Shown: positions 43,936-52,145 of the stretch, piece by piece
How the letters are laid out: every line of letters begins with the position of its first letter
Numbering within the stretch: position 1 is the stretch's first letter
NCBI RefSeq assembly: GCF_003053845.1
Contig: NZ_QAYG01000007.1
Coordinates: forward strand, 62,001-126,000
Length of the DNA: 64,000 nt
DNA from: Breoghania corrubedonensis
GTDB lineage: Bacteria > Pseudomonadota > Alphaproteobacteria > Rhizobiales > Stappiaceae
Reading direction: 5' to 3'
The notes under the pieces: generated by a model
Databases searched by the model: none
The model's input: the letters and a program-made list of their open reading frames with translations, nothing else
What the model was told of the DNA's origin: nothing
Position numbers and translations under genes: made by a program

Positions 43936-45176
43936 CGCGCCGCCTCCCCTTGTCCTTCGCGACGTTCCGGGCCGCGTCCCGGCTCCGCGATGCCGAGCGC
44001 CGCCAGCATCGCCTTGAATTTCACCGAGGTCTCGTTGGTCTCCGATGCCGGATCGGAGCCCGGCACGATGCCGGCGCCCGCATAGAGCCGGGCCGTGCGG
44101 CCGCAAATCTCCGCACAGCGGATGGAAACCGACCAGCGGCCGTCGCCTGCCGCGTTGCACCAGCCGACGGCGCCGGCATAGAAATCGCGGTCATAGCCCT
44201 CCAGCCGGTCGATGGCCGCGGCGGCTTCAGCGCGCGGCTCGCCGCAGACGGCGGGCGTGGGGTGAAGGGCGGCGACGAGATCGGCCGACGAGATCGCCGC
44301 GTCCTTCAGCCGCCCCTCGATGCGCGTGCCCAGGTGCCAGAGGCTCGCGGTTGCGCGCAGGCAGGTTCCTTCCGGCGTCGCAAGATCGCGGCAGAAGGGC
44401 GCGAGCGTATCGAGGATCGCCTCGACCACCAGCGCATGTTCGCGGTGATCCTTGCCCGACGCCATCAGCGCCTTCGCCGAGGCCTCGTCCGCACCCTTGT
44501 CGGTGCGGCGTGGGGCTGAGCCCGCCAATGGGTGGGAGAGGACACGAAGCCCGCGCTTTTCGACCAGCAGTTCCGGCGTCGCGCCGATCAGCGTTCGCGG
44601 TGCGCCGTCGCGGGCTGGCAGCGGGGCGGCGAAGGTGGTGATGCTCTCGTCGCCGGCGAGGCGGGCGAACAGCATGCGCAGATCGAAAGGATGTTCGGCC
44701 CGGACCACGAGGCTGCGCGACAGAACGATCTTGCGCAAGGCCCCGGCGGAGGAGGCGATCGCCTCCAGTCCGGCATCGACCGAATGGGCGTAGCCGTCGG
44801 CGTCAGGCTCTCCGGCAATGCGGCACTGGCCCGATGTTTGGGGCGTGCGATCGCGCACCGATGACAGCTCCAGCACGTCATGCGGATCGAACCGCCCCTG
44901 GATCCGCATCACCTGGCGCGGCTGCACCAGATGGGCGCTTTCGTCTCGCGAGAACGGCACGGCCCCGACCAGCACATCGGGGCCCTCCGCCTGGTCCTCG
45001 AAGAAGCGGGCGACCCGTTCGCTCAAGGTCTCGAGCGGGCCTTTGTCCAGCGCCGCTCTTTCGCCATGGCCGATCAGCGTTTCGGCGCCGCCTACCAGAG
45101 CGAAGGGCAGGGGATGGCCGTGGGCACCAGCAGGTGTGCGTTCGGAAAAACCGTGCCAGAAGGGCTGTGTCGTCAT
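43932..45176 (-). CDS. entC: Isochorismate synthase
   Basis: The 414-residue chorismate-utilising enzyme has the C-terminal conserved blocks: [71 protein letters not shown] and [12 protein letters not shown]. It converts chorismate to isochorismate, the committed step to DHB. ATG 45176 was chosen over an in-frame TTG at 45185. It follows the YncE-like gene by 75 bp, without a recognisable promoter of its own. Confidence 0.94.
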   Translation of the reverse strand: MTTQPFWHGFSERTPAGAHGHPLPFALVGGAETLIGHGERAALDKGPLETLSERVARFFEDQAEGPDVLVGAVPFSRDESAHLVQPRQVMRIQGRFDPHDVLELSSVRDRTPQTSGQCRIAGEPDADGYAHSVDAGLEAIASSAGALRKIVLSRSLVVRAEHPFDLRMLFARLAGDESITTFAAPLPARDGAPRTLIGATPELLVEKRGLRVLSHPLAGSAPRRTDKGADEASAKALMASGKDHREHALVVEAILDTLAPFCRDLATPEGTCLRATASLWHLGTRIEGRLKDAAISSADLVAALHPTPAVCGEPRAEAAAAIDRLEGYDRDFYAGAVGWCNAAGDGRWSVSIRCAEICGRTARLYAGAGIVPGSDPASETNETSVKFKAMLAALGIAEPGRGPERREGQGEAAR

Positions 45177-45251
45177 GGTCGTCAATCCCGCATCTTGAAA
45201 CGACGGCCGCAGGCGGAGCCCCTTGTGGGGCCGCCCATGACCGTCGGGGCC

Positions 45252-46391
45252 TCAGGGTCGGATGAGCGAAACCGTGTCGCCGTTGGGATCGATCACCGGC
45301 GGGGCGTCGCGCGGGCGCGGCGTCGTCTTGTTTGTGACGTAGACCCGGCCAGATTTGCGGTCGACGGCGACGGTGTTGGGCGCGCTGCCGGTCTTCAGGC
45401 TGGCGAGAACCTTCAGCGTTTCCGCATCGATGACGCTGACCGTTCCCGCGCCGCGATTGGCGATGTAGACGTGGCCCGCATCGAAATTGACGCCGAGCGC
45501 GCCGTCGCCGGTCTTCACGGTGTCGATCAGCTTGCCGTTGTCGGCATCGAGCACCGTCATCGTGCCGGACTTCTGGTTGGTAACGTAGAGCCGGCCGCGG
45601 TCCGCGTCGTAGGCGACGTTGGTCGGGAATTCGCCGCCCGACGGATAGCGCGCCGAAACCGCGCCCGTTTCCGTGTCGAGCGCGATCACCTCGTTGGAAT
45701 AAAGAAGCGTGGTGAAGAGACGGCGGTTCTTCGGATCGAGCGCCAGCCCGGTCGCGCCGAGATCGATGCCGTCGAAGGTCTTTTCCAGCGTGTTGGTGGC
45801 GCCGTCGATCACCCAGATCGCGCTCTTGTCCTCCTTGCGGCCGACGACGGTGGCGTAGATCCGGTTCGCCGCCTCATCGACCGTGATCTCGCGCAGATGC
45901 GCCTTGTTGCCGGTGGCGATCGGCTTGATCAGCTTTCCGGCCTTAGCGTCGACGGCGGCGACCGCGCCGAGCCGGGTGCCGGTCGCATAGAGCGTGTTCG
46001 TCTTCGCGTTCAGCGTGATGCCGAAGGCCGGTACTTCGGCCATGTCGATGGTGTTCTTGATCTCCAGCGTCTCGGGATCGAGCACGAGGATCTTCGAGTT
46101 GTGCTTGCCGCGCTCGCCGGCGGTTGCGACGTAGACCGGGCCGTCCGGCGCCACGGCGAGTTCATAGACGTTGGTGCCGGCGGGCACGGTCTTGACCACC
46201 GCCGGGGCCGCGTCGGCGGCGGTGGCCAGCAGCGCCAGCGTGCCGACGAGGGCGAGCGGCCGGAGGACGTCCTTCAGGATGCCGAGGCCGGGATTGCCTC
46301 CATCCGTTTCGAGTGCGGCTGTTGCCCCGCTCGTCGTCGGCGCCATTGTAGCGAACGGGGTGCTTACGTCGGCGTGGATACGCGTCCGCAT
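45252..46391 (-). CDS. YncE-like periplasmic beta-propeller protein
   Basis: The 379-residue protein contains repeated beta-propeller blades of the YVTN type, for example NRIYATVVG, GRLYVTNQKSG, GHVYIANRGAG and GRVYVTNKTT, each about 40-45 residues apart from residue 70 to the end. A signal peptide at about 38-62 (PLALVGTLALLATAADAAP) is preceded by an unusually long hydrophilic segment, although the ATG at 46391 has a good AGGAG site. E. coli YncE is a related periplasmic protein linked to the iron-responsive receptor YncD. The gene lies between the siderophore-binding protein and entC, so a role in siderophore export or uptake is likely but undefined. Confidence 0.82.
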   Translation of the reverse strand: MRTRIHADVSTPFATMAPTTSGATAALETDGGNPGLGILKDVLRPLALVGTLALLATAADAAPAVVKTVPAGTNVYELAVAPDGPVYVATAGERGKHNSKILVLDPETLEIKNTIDMAEVPAFGITLNAKTNTLYATGTRLGAVAAVDAKAGKLIKPIATGNKAHLREITVDEAANRIYATVVGRKEDKSAIWVIDGATNTLEKTFDGIDLGATGLALDPKNRRLFTTLLYSNEVIALDTETGAVSARYPSGGEFPTNVAYDADRGRLYVTNQKSGTMTVLDADNGKLIDTVKTGDGALGVNFDAGHVYIANRGAGTVSVIDAETLKVLASLKTGSAPNTVAVDRKSGRVYVTNKTTPRPRDAPPVIDPNGDTVSLIRP

Positions 46392-46446
46392 GGGATACTC
46401 CTGTCAGATGTCACGGGCGGCCGGTGCGGATCGGGAGAAACCCGCG

Positions 46447-47583
46447 CTACTCGCTCCAGTAGACGCCTTCCAGCGGAACGCTGAGGAGGCGCGCGTTCAT
46501 CTCGTCGCGGGTCTTCGCGACATCGATGTCGGAAAAGAGATCGGGGTGGATCCACTTCGCCAGCAGCTCGATGGTGAGGACATCGAGGGGCGAGGAGAAC
46601 AGCTGGTGGGAGAGCGCATGGACGTTGCCAGCCTTCACCGCGGGCAGCTCGGAAAAGCCGGTGCGCGCGAGCACTTTGGCGAGCGTTTCGGCAGTGCGTT
46701 CGGGATCATAATAGGGGCCGACCAGCACGCCGGAACGCTTTTCCATGTAGGCGCCGCCGGTGGCGATGTAGATCTCGGGCTTCGCCTCGATCACGTATTC
46801 CAGGCTGATCTTGCCGAAGGCGCGGTCGATCACGTCGGCGCCGATGTTGTGCCCTCCGGCGAAATCGATCATCGCGCCGATGCTGCCCGTGCCCGGCGAA
46901 TTGCAGCAGTCGGTGGAGGTGGAGGCGTGCGCCTCCAGAAAGACCTTCGGCCGCCCCGCGTCCGGGTGGCTGGCGAGCCGCTCGGCGATTACGCGATAGC
47001 GCTGCTGCCGGAAGGCGACGGCCGCCTCGGCCCTCGCCTCGTTGCCGGTGAGCGTGCCCAGCATCAGCAGCGTCCTGTCGACGTTTGCGAGCGGGTCCGC
47101 GACGTTGTCGGCGATGGCGACGGGAATGCCGGCCGCCTCGATCAACTCGATCTCGCGCGCCGACGGCTTCGACATGAGCGAGAAGACGGCAAGGTCGGGG
47201 TCGGCCGCCAGCACCTGTTCCACCGACAGCGTGCGCGACGAACTCGCCGTGTGCTTCAGGGTCTCGATTGCCGGGAAGCGCTGCCTGAAGCGGGCGTAGA
47301 TTTCCTCGCCCAGCCGGTTGCTGTCATGCGGCCAGGCGACGACGAGGGAGACGGGATCGTCGGCAAGCAGGGCGAGGTTGAGGAAGTAGCGCCCGTCGTC
47401 GATGAGGATGCGATGTGCGGGCGCCTCCAGCCGGATCGTGCGGCCGGTCACGTCCTTGGCGACGATCTCGGCCGTGGCAGGGGCGGTTGCGGCGAGCAGC
47501 GCCGGGGCGAGCAGGAGCAGTGCCACCAGGCCGGCCGTCCGCCCTTTTTCCGCAAAACGCGGACGTGCAAGGCGCATGCGCAT
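46447..47583 (-). CDS. Ferric-siderophore periplasmic binding protein (FecB/FepB-like)
   Basis: The 378-residue protein has a signal peptide (TAGLVALLLLAPALLAATAPATAEI) and the type III binding-protein layout: VTGRTIRLEAPAHRILI, then LSVEQVLAADPDLAVFS joined by a long helix to the C-terminal lobe with YVIEAKPEIYIATGG. It would bind the ferric siderophore in the periplasm and pass it to the FecCD/FecE-type transporter at 34320-36193. ATG 47583 has GAGGA at 6-nt spacing; an ATG at 47601 lies closer to the iron box and lacks a ribosome site. It starts the long iron-regulated transcript that continues through entA. Confidence 0.87.
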   Translation of the reverse strand: MRMRLARPRFAEKGRTAGLVALLLLAPALLAATAPATAEIVAKDVTGRTIRLEAPAHRILIDDGRYFLNLALLADDPVSLVVAWPHDSNRLGEEIYARFRQRFPAIETLKHTASSSRTLSVEQVLAADPDLAVFSLMSKPSAREIELIEAAGIPVAIADNVADPLANVDRTLLMLGTLTGNEARAEAAVAFRQQRYRVIAERLASHPDAGRPKVFLEAHASTSTDCCNSPGTGSIGAMIDFAGGHNIGADVIDRAFGKISLEYVIEAKPEIYIATGGAYMEKRSGVLVGPYYDPERTAETLAKVLARTGFSELPAVKAGNVHALSHQLFSSPLDVLTIELLAKWIHPDLFSDIDVAKTRDEMNARLLSVPLEGVYWSE

Positions 47584-47904
47584 CGTTATTCCTCGTCGCA
47601 TAAAACTTGACTTTTTAACTCATGAATATGAGCATTCTAATCGCGCTTCCGCATCGAGCTGTCAAGCGTCCAATGCGGTGGTGGAAAGTTTTTCTCCTTA
47701 AGAGGTCCGTATGCACGCAGAAATTTCTGATTTTGTTTAGAAAGATTCAAATATATATGGCGCCAATGAAATATGTTTAACGTATTACCGCATTTTTCAT
47801 GGCAGGAGTTCGCCATTATTGCAGTTGTATTGACCGTCCATCGCGAAAAATTGGCATAATTGAGGCGATAAAGCCAACGAATACACGAAAATGAACGTGC
47901 AATA
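47584..47904. other. Regulatory interval upstream of the siderophore-binding protein gene
   Basis: This 321-bp AT-rich spacer has no gene. It holds the RirA-type box listed separately and, at 47736-47751, a sequence partly resembling an Irr-type site, which I do not call. Confidence 0.5.
47608..47622. promoter_or_regulatory. RirA-type iron box (TGA-N9-TCA), site 2
   Basis: TGACTTTTTAACTCA fits TGA-N9-TCA. The preceding bases CATAAAACT are identical to those at site 1 (34228-34236), so the two promoters share an extended motif. It lies 25 bp upstream of the binding-protein start codon, well placed to repress the whole fecB-yncE-entCEBFA transcript when iron is plentiful. Confidence 0.7.
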
Positions 47905-48540
47905 TCAGCGGCGGCGAACGAAGGTCATGCCGTCGCCGAAGGGAATGAGCGACATGTCCACACGGGCATCGTCGCGGATCTTGATGTTGAGCTCGCGCAG
48001 CGCGACCGTCTCGGGGCGGTTGTCGTCGGCATCGGCCACCGAGCGGCCCCAGAACATGTTGTCGAAGACGATCAGTCCGCCGGGCCGCACCAGTTTCAGG
48101 CAGCGTTCGTAATAGGCGTCGTAGTCGTTCTTGTCGGCGTCGATGAAGGCGAGATCGAAGGTATCCGCCTGTCCTTCCTCGATCAGCCGGTCGAGGGTGG
48201 CGACCGCCTCGCCGAGCTGGAGATTTATCTTGTCGGAAAGGCCAGCGCGCTCCCAGTAGCGCCGGGCGATCGCGGTATATTCCTCCGACATGTCGCAGGC
48301 GACGATCTCGCCGTCCTCGGGCAGGGCGGCGGCGACGGAAAGCGCGCTGTAGCCGGTAAACGTGCCGACCTCCAGCGTCCGCTTCGCGCCGATGAGTTTG
48401 GCGAGCAGAGCCAGGAACTCGCCGCAGGCGGGCGAGACCATCATCATGCCGTTCGCCATCGCCATGGTCTCGGCGCGCAGGTCCTTCTGGATGTCGGTCT
48501 GCCGCGTGCCGGTGTCGATGACGTAGCGGCGGATCTCCAT
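47905..48540 (-). CDS. Catechol O-methyltransferase-like SAM-dependent methyltransferase
   Basis: The 211-residue protein is an O-methyltransferase of family 3 (CCoAOMT/COMT type). It has the SAM motif LEVGTFTGYSALSVAAALP, VACDMSEEYTAIARRYWERAG, the metal and SAM contact LAFIDADKNDYDAYYE and GGLIVFDNMFWGR. These enzymes use Mg2+ to methylate one hydroxyl of a catechol. ATG 48540 follows AAGAAGG; a GTG at 48567 is an alternative. It sits downstream of the siderophore receptor beyond a strong hairpin. A catechol-methylating enzyme in a catecholate siderophore locus is unusual, because methylation would block iron binding. Confidence 0.88.
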   Translation of the reverse strand: MEIRRYVIDTGTRQTDIQKDLRAETMAMANGMMMVSPACGEFLALLAKLIGAKRTLEVGTFTGYSALSVAAALPEDGEIVACDMSEEYTAIARRYWERAGLSDKINLQLGEAVATLDRLIEEGQADTFDLAFIDADKNDYDAYYERCLKLVRPGGLIVFDNMFWGRSVADADDNRPETVALRELNIKIRDDARVDMSLIPFGDGMTFVRRR

Positions 48541-48597
48541 GTCGGAGACCTTCTTTTCCTTCTGCACGACAGGTCGTTCCTTCTCAAAAGGAGGAAG

Positions 48598-48623
48598 GCC
48601 CCGCCGGGTCATTCCGGCGGGGC
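48598..48623 (-). terminator. Strong hairpin after the TonB receptor gene
   Basis: GCCCCGCCGG and CCGGCGGGGC form a perfect 10-bp stem with a 6-nt loop, starting 6 bp beyond the receptor stop codon. On the minus strand it is followed by CTTCCTCCTTTTGAG, a weak T-rich run. It probably terminates or attenuates transcription before the methyltransferase. Confidence 0.65.
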
Positions 48624-48629
48624 AGGCAA

Positions 48630-50831
48630 TCACCACTTGTACTTGAGCGAGGCCAGGAAGGTTCGGCCGGTGCCATAGAAGCAGGCGTTGGAGGCCGAGC
48701 AGGAGGAGACGTACTCGGTATCCAGAACGTTCTGCACGTTGAAGCGGAAGGTCGTGCCTTCGAGCTGGTCGTCGAGCTTGCCAAGATCGTAGTCGAGGGC
48801 CGCGTCGAACAGGGTGAAGTCCTTCACCTTGAATTCGTTCTCGTCGTTGCCCCAGCTCTCGCCGGTGTAGCGCGCGCCGGCGCCGAGCCCCAGGCCCTCC
48901 AGCTTGCCCGACTGGAACGTGTAGTGCGCCCAGATCGAGGCGATGTGCTGCGGGATGGTCGCCGGCGTGTTGCCGACATTCGTCTTGGTGACGAGGTCCT
49001 TCCTGATCTCGGCGTCGACGAAAGTGTAGGAGCCCGTCAGGTCCCAGCCATTGTCAAAGCTCGCCTTGCCGGTCACCTCGATGCCGCGGGAATTTACCCG
49101 GCCGATCTTCCTGTAGTAACCGCTGTTTGATGTGTCGGAGGTGACCGCATTGTTCTGGGTCAGGTCGAAGGCGGAGATCATGAGGAAGCTGTCGTAGCCC
49201 GCAGGCTGATACTTGACGCCGATCTCGTACTGCCTGCCGGTGACCGGGTCGAGCGCGACATTCCCGACGGCAACGCCCGCGGGCACCTCGAACGAGGTGG
49301 CGTAGCTGACGTAGGGCGCGAAACCGCTGTCGAAGAGATAGGCCGCACCGGCGCGCCAGGTGAAGGCCGTGTCCTGCTGGTTCTGGGTATTGAGATCGCC
49401 GCTGGCGATCGTCAGCGTCTCGGTCTTCTGCGAATACCAGTCGAGACGGCCGCCGAGCGTCAGGGCCAACTTGCCGATGCGCGCCTGCTCCTGCAGATAG
49501 GTACCTGCCTGTTGGGTGTGCTGGTCCACATCCGTCCTGAAAGCCGGCGTCGCGATCGTGCCGGAGTAGTCCGGGTCGAGAATGTCGATGCTCGTGGTCC
49601 CGGCGGCACCGAACAGGCGGTTCGCTTCCGACCACTGGTAGTCGAAGCCGCCGAGCATCTTGTGCTCGACCATGCCTGTCGTGAAATCCGCCTCAAGCTG
49701 GTTGTCGACCGCCAGCGTGTGCAGTTCCTCGTCGACGGCCGAGGCGGTGCGGCCGAGCGTCGTGCCGGAGATCGTGCCCGGCGCGAAGCCTCTGAACTCG
49801 GTCTCCATGTAGGAGTAGCGCAGGTTCTGACGGAAGGTGAAGACGTCGTCGAACTGGTGTTCGAATTCGTAGCCGATACGGAAGCTGTCGCGGATGAACT
49901 TGTCGAAGTCGGGATCGGCGATGTTGAAGTCGTAGGGGATGTGGGTGGACGCATTTTTCAGGTAGACGGTTCCGTCGGCCGGTAGGCGCGAGGGGTAGTA
50001 GCTCTCCGGCTCGTGCGTCACGTTGGCGAGCAGCGTGATCTTCGTGTCGTCGCTCGGAAGCCACGTGAACGACGGCGAGATCGAATAGCGCTGGCTGTTC
50101 ATGTCGTCCATGTCGGACTGCTTGAAGTAGCCGAAGCCCGAGACCCGGTAGAGGAACGTCTCGGCGTCGTTGACCGGGCCGGACGTGTCGAAGGCGCCGG
50201 TGACGCCCCACGGATAGCCGACGGCAAGTTCCAGCTCGTGCTGCGTCTCCTTGGTCGGACGCTTGGAGACGAGATTGACCAGCCCGCCCGGATTGACCGC
50301 GCCGTAGAGCACGGAAGCCGGCCCGCGGAAAATCTCGATGCGCTCCAGTTCGCGCACGTCCACGGTCGGCTGGGCGAAGGAGATGCCCTTCAGCATGCGC
50401 AGGCCGTCGAGATACTGCACGAAGCTCTGGTAGCCGCCGAAGCCGCGCATCGGCACGATGTCGTAGCGGTCCTGCGCGCGGATATCGGCGGCGACGCCGG
50501 CCGAATAGCGCAGCGCTTCCTGCACCGTCTGCGCGCCCTGCTGTTCGACCTGATCCTTCGTCACCACCGAAACGGAGGCCGGCGTCTCCAGGATCGATGC
50601 GTTGGTCTTGGTGCCCGACGTGCTGCGCGAGGCGACGAAACCGTCCACCGGACCCTTGGGGTCCTCGCCGCCATCCGCCGTTACGACGATGGTTTCCAGT
50701 TCGATGGCCTTGGCGCGCTGCGCGTGGGCAATGCCGGGAGGGGCCGCCAGGGCCGACAGGGCCGCTATGCCAACCAGCCCCGTGGTCGACAGGATGCCCC
50801 TGAGCGATTTGTTATTGCAGACCATGGACAT
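48630..50831 (-). CDS. TonB-dependent ferric siderophore receptor
   Basis: The 733-residue outer-membrane receptor has a signal peptide (about residues 1-37), a TonB box ETIVVTA at about 46-52, a plug domain (TPASVSVVTKDQVEQQGAQTVQEALRYSAGV, then RIEIFRGPASVLYGAVNPGGLVNLVSKRP) and a 22-strand barrel ending in aromatic KYKW. The layout follows the FhuA/ferrichrome-type siderophore receptor class. Start ATG 50831 follows AAGAGG; in-frame codons upstream to 50870 look non-coding. It is the probable uptake gate for the enterobactin-like product and lies under an iron box. Confidence 0.94.
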   Translation of the reverse strand: MSMVCNNKSLRGILSTTGLVGIAALSALAAPPGIAHAQRAKAIELETIVVTADGGEDPKGPVDGFVASRSTSGTKTNASILETPASVSVVTKDQVEQQGAQTVQEALRYSAGVAADIRAQDRYDIVPMRGFGGYQSFVQYLDGLRMLKGISFAQPTVDVRELERIEIFRGPASVLYGAVNPGGLVNLVSKRPTKETQHELELAVGYPWGVTGAFDTSGPVNDAETFLYRVSGFGYFKQSDMDDMNSQRYSISPSFTWLPSDDTKITLLANVTHEPESYYPSRLPADGTVYLKNASTHIPYDFNIADPDFDKFIRDSFRIGYEFEHQFDDVFTFRQNLRYSYMETEFRGFAPGTISGTTLGRTASAVDEELHTLAVDNQLEADFTTGMVEHKMLGGFDYQWSEANRLFGAAGTTSIDILDPDYSGTIATPAFRTDVDQHTQQAGTYLQEQARIGKLALTLGGRLDWYSQKTETLTIASGDLNTQNQQDTAFTWRAGAAYLFDSGFAPYVSYATSFEVPAGVAVGNVALDPVTGRQYEIGVKYQPAGYDSFLMISAFDLTQNNAVTSDTSNSGYYRKIGRVNSRGIEVTGKASFDNGWDLTGSYTFVDAEIRKDLVTKTNVGNTPATIPQHIASIWAHYTFQSGKLEGLGLGAGARYTGESWGNDENEFKVKDFTLFDAALDYDLGKLDDQLEGTTFRFNVQNVLDTEYVSSCSASNACFYGTGRTFLASLKYKW

Positions 50832-50887
50832 GTTACCTCTTTGTCCCGAAGACAGGATCTTCGTCGACAAAAGGCAGTATCATATCC

Positions 50888-50902
50888 TGAGTCAAAAACT
50901 CA
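50888..50902. promoter_or_regulatory. RirA-type iron box (TGA-N9-TCA), site 3
   Basis: TGAGTCAAAAACTCA fits TGA-N9-TCA and is a near-perfect palindrome, the best of the three sites. It lies 57 bp upstream of the TonB receptor start codon. Confidence 0.75.
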
Positions 50903-51071
50903 AGAATTAAGGGCGGCAATATTCACACTGTGACCTATGCGCAACGGTCCGCGGCCGAGGCGCCGCCTCAGATCTGGATGTTCCAGAGATATGGAGCGCG
51001 GACTTTTCCACAGGTCGGCCGGTGGTGTGGGAGGTGAGGAGGAGGGGAAACTCCTTGCCCTACCGCCGGAA

Positions 51072-51302
51072 TCAGTCGTTGTCGCCGCCCGTGTGTCCGC
51101 TCTGGGTCACCGATACGGGGTCGCTGGCGGGGAAGGTGTCACGCAGGCCCTCTTCCAGCTCGCCTTCCTTCTCCGCCTGTTCCTCCGCCGCGGCCTTGCC
51201 GGCGGCCTGCGCGTCCTCGCGGGTGCCGAAGCTCTGTGAAACACGGCCTTCGACCACATAGGCCCAGCCGTCCTCGCGTTGCACGACTTCGATCTTCTTC
51301 AT
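51072..51302 (-). CDS. Small DUF2188 family protein
   Basis: The 76-residue protein shows the DUF2188 pattern: W-x-Y-V-V-E-G...SFGTREDAQAAGKAAAEEQAEKE. A C-terminal LRDTFPASDPVSVTQ tail is a short motif common in rhizobial small proteins. It starts at ATG 51302 with GGAGAGA upstream. No function is known. It lies between the siderophore locus and the EEP gene on the same strand as both. Confidence 0.75.
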   Translation of the reverse strand: MKKIEVVQREDGWAYVVEGRVSQSFGTREDAQAAGKAAAEEQAEKEGELEEGLRDTFPASDPVSVTQSGHTGGDND

Positions 51303-51407
51303 GTTGTCTCTCCGTTGCTGTTTCCGCTGGCCTTCGACGTTCTGTCCGAGGTCAACGTGCGGTGGCCGCTTCGCGTTCCGGCTGGATGCGGCCAGCGTGC
51401 GGAGGGG

Positions 51408-52145
51408 CTACGTGGCAGGGGCGATATCAGAGTGCGCCGACAGGCGGATATCCGCGATGACGGGAAGGTGATCGGAGCAGGCGCGTGCCTGCTCATCGCT
51501 CCAGACCCTCAGCAGGTTGTGCGGCGCGCGGCAATAGATGCGGTCGAGCCGCAGCAGCGGCCAGCGCGCGGGAAAGGTCTTCACCATCGTGCGCACCGGC
51601 AGCACCTGACGCATGGCACGCCGTACCGCGCCGACGGTGAACCAGTCGTTGAAATCGCCCAGCGCCACGCTCGTCGCCGCGCGCCGGTTGCCGGCCAGCG
51701 CCGCCAGCTTTCGCGCCTGCATCCGCCGCTCCGCGAGCTTGAGTCCGAGATGAACGGAAATCAGGTGCAGCGCGCCGCCCGGGCTTTCGATGATTGCCTC
51801 GATGGCCGAGCGCGGCTCGCGGCGGGCGATGGAGAGATCGTGCAGCACGCTCTCGCGCATCGGCCAGCGGCTCAGGATGGCGTGTCCATAGAAACGGCCG
51901 TCGGGCGCCTCGATGGTGCGCGCCTCCCGCCAGTGGCCGCTATCCTCGTGCAGCGTTTTCAGCGGCGCCAGGCAATCGATATCGCGCCCGCGCGTGTCGA
52001 CCTCCTGAAGCGCGACGATATCGGGATCGTGCCGACGGATGACGTCGGAGACGCGGGCGAGATCGAACCGCCCGTCCGCGCCGACGCCGCCGTGGATGTT
52101 CCACGTCATCAGCCGCACGGGCCTGTCGTCTCCGGGCTCGCTCAC
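51408..52145 (-). CDS. Endonuclease/exonuclease/phosphatase (EEP) family protein
   Basis: The 245-residue protein has the EEP fold: RLMTWNIHGGVG, DIVALQEVDTRG (metal-binding Glu), ISVHLGL, ALGDFND (Asp/Asn) and the terminal CSDHLPVIADI with catalytic His. Such enzymes cut phosphodiesters in nucleic acids or lipids. The start is a GTG at 52145 that overlaps the stop of the phospholipase D gene (GTGA), so the two are translationally coupled, a pairing that suggests phospholipid head-group metabolism. Confidence 0.87.
   Translation of the reverse strand: MSEPGDDRPVRLMTWNIHGGVGADGRFDLARVSDVIRRHDPDIVALQEVDTRGRDIDCLAPLKTLHEDSGHWREARTIEAPDGRFYGHAILSRWPMRESVLHDLSIARREPRSAIEAIIESPGGALHLISVHLGLKLAERRMQARKLAALAGNRRAATSVALGDFNDWFTVGAVRRAMRQVLPVRTMVKTFPARWPLLRLDRIYCRAPHNLLRVWSDEQARACSDHLPVIADIRLSAHSDIAPAT

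Noticed and set aside
47736-47751. Irr/ICE-type iron box
   Set aside because: TTTAGAA-AGA-TTCAAA resembles an inverted repeat but the second arm does not match TTCTAAA, so it is not called.
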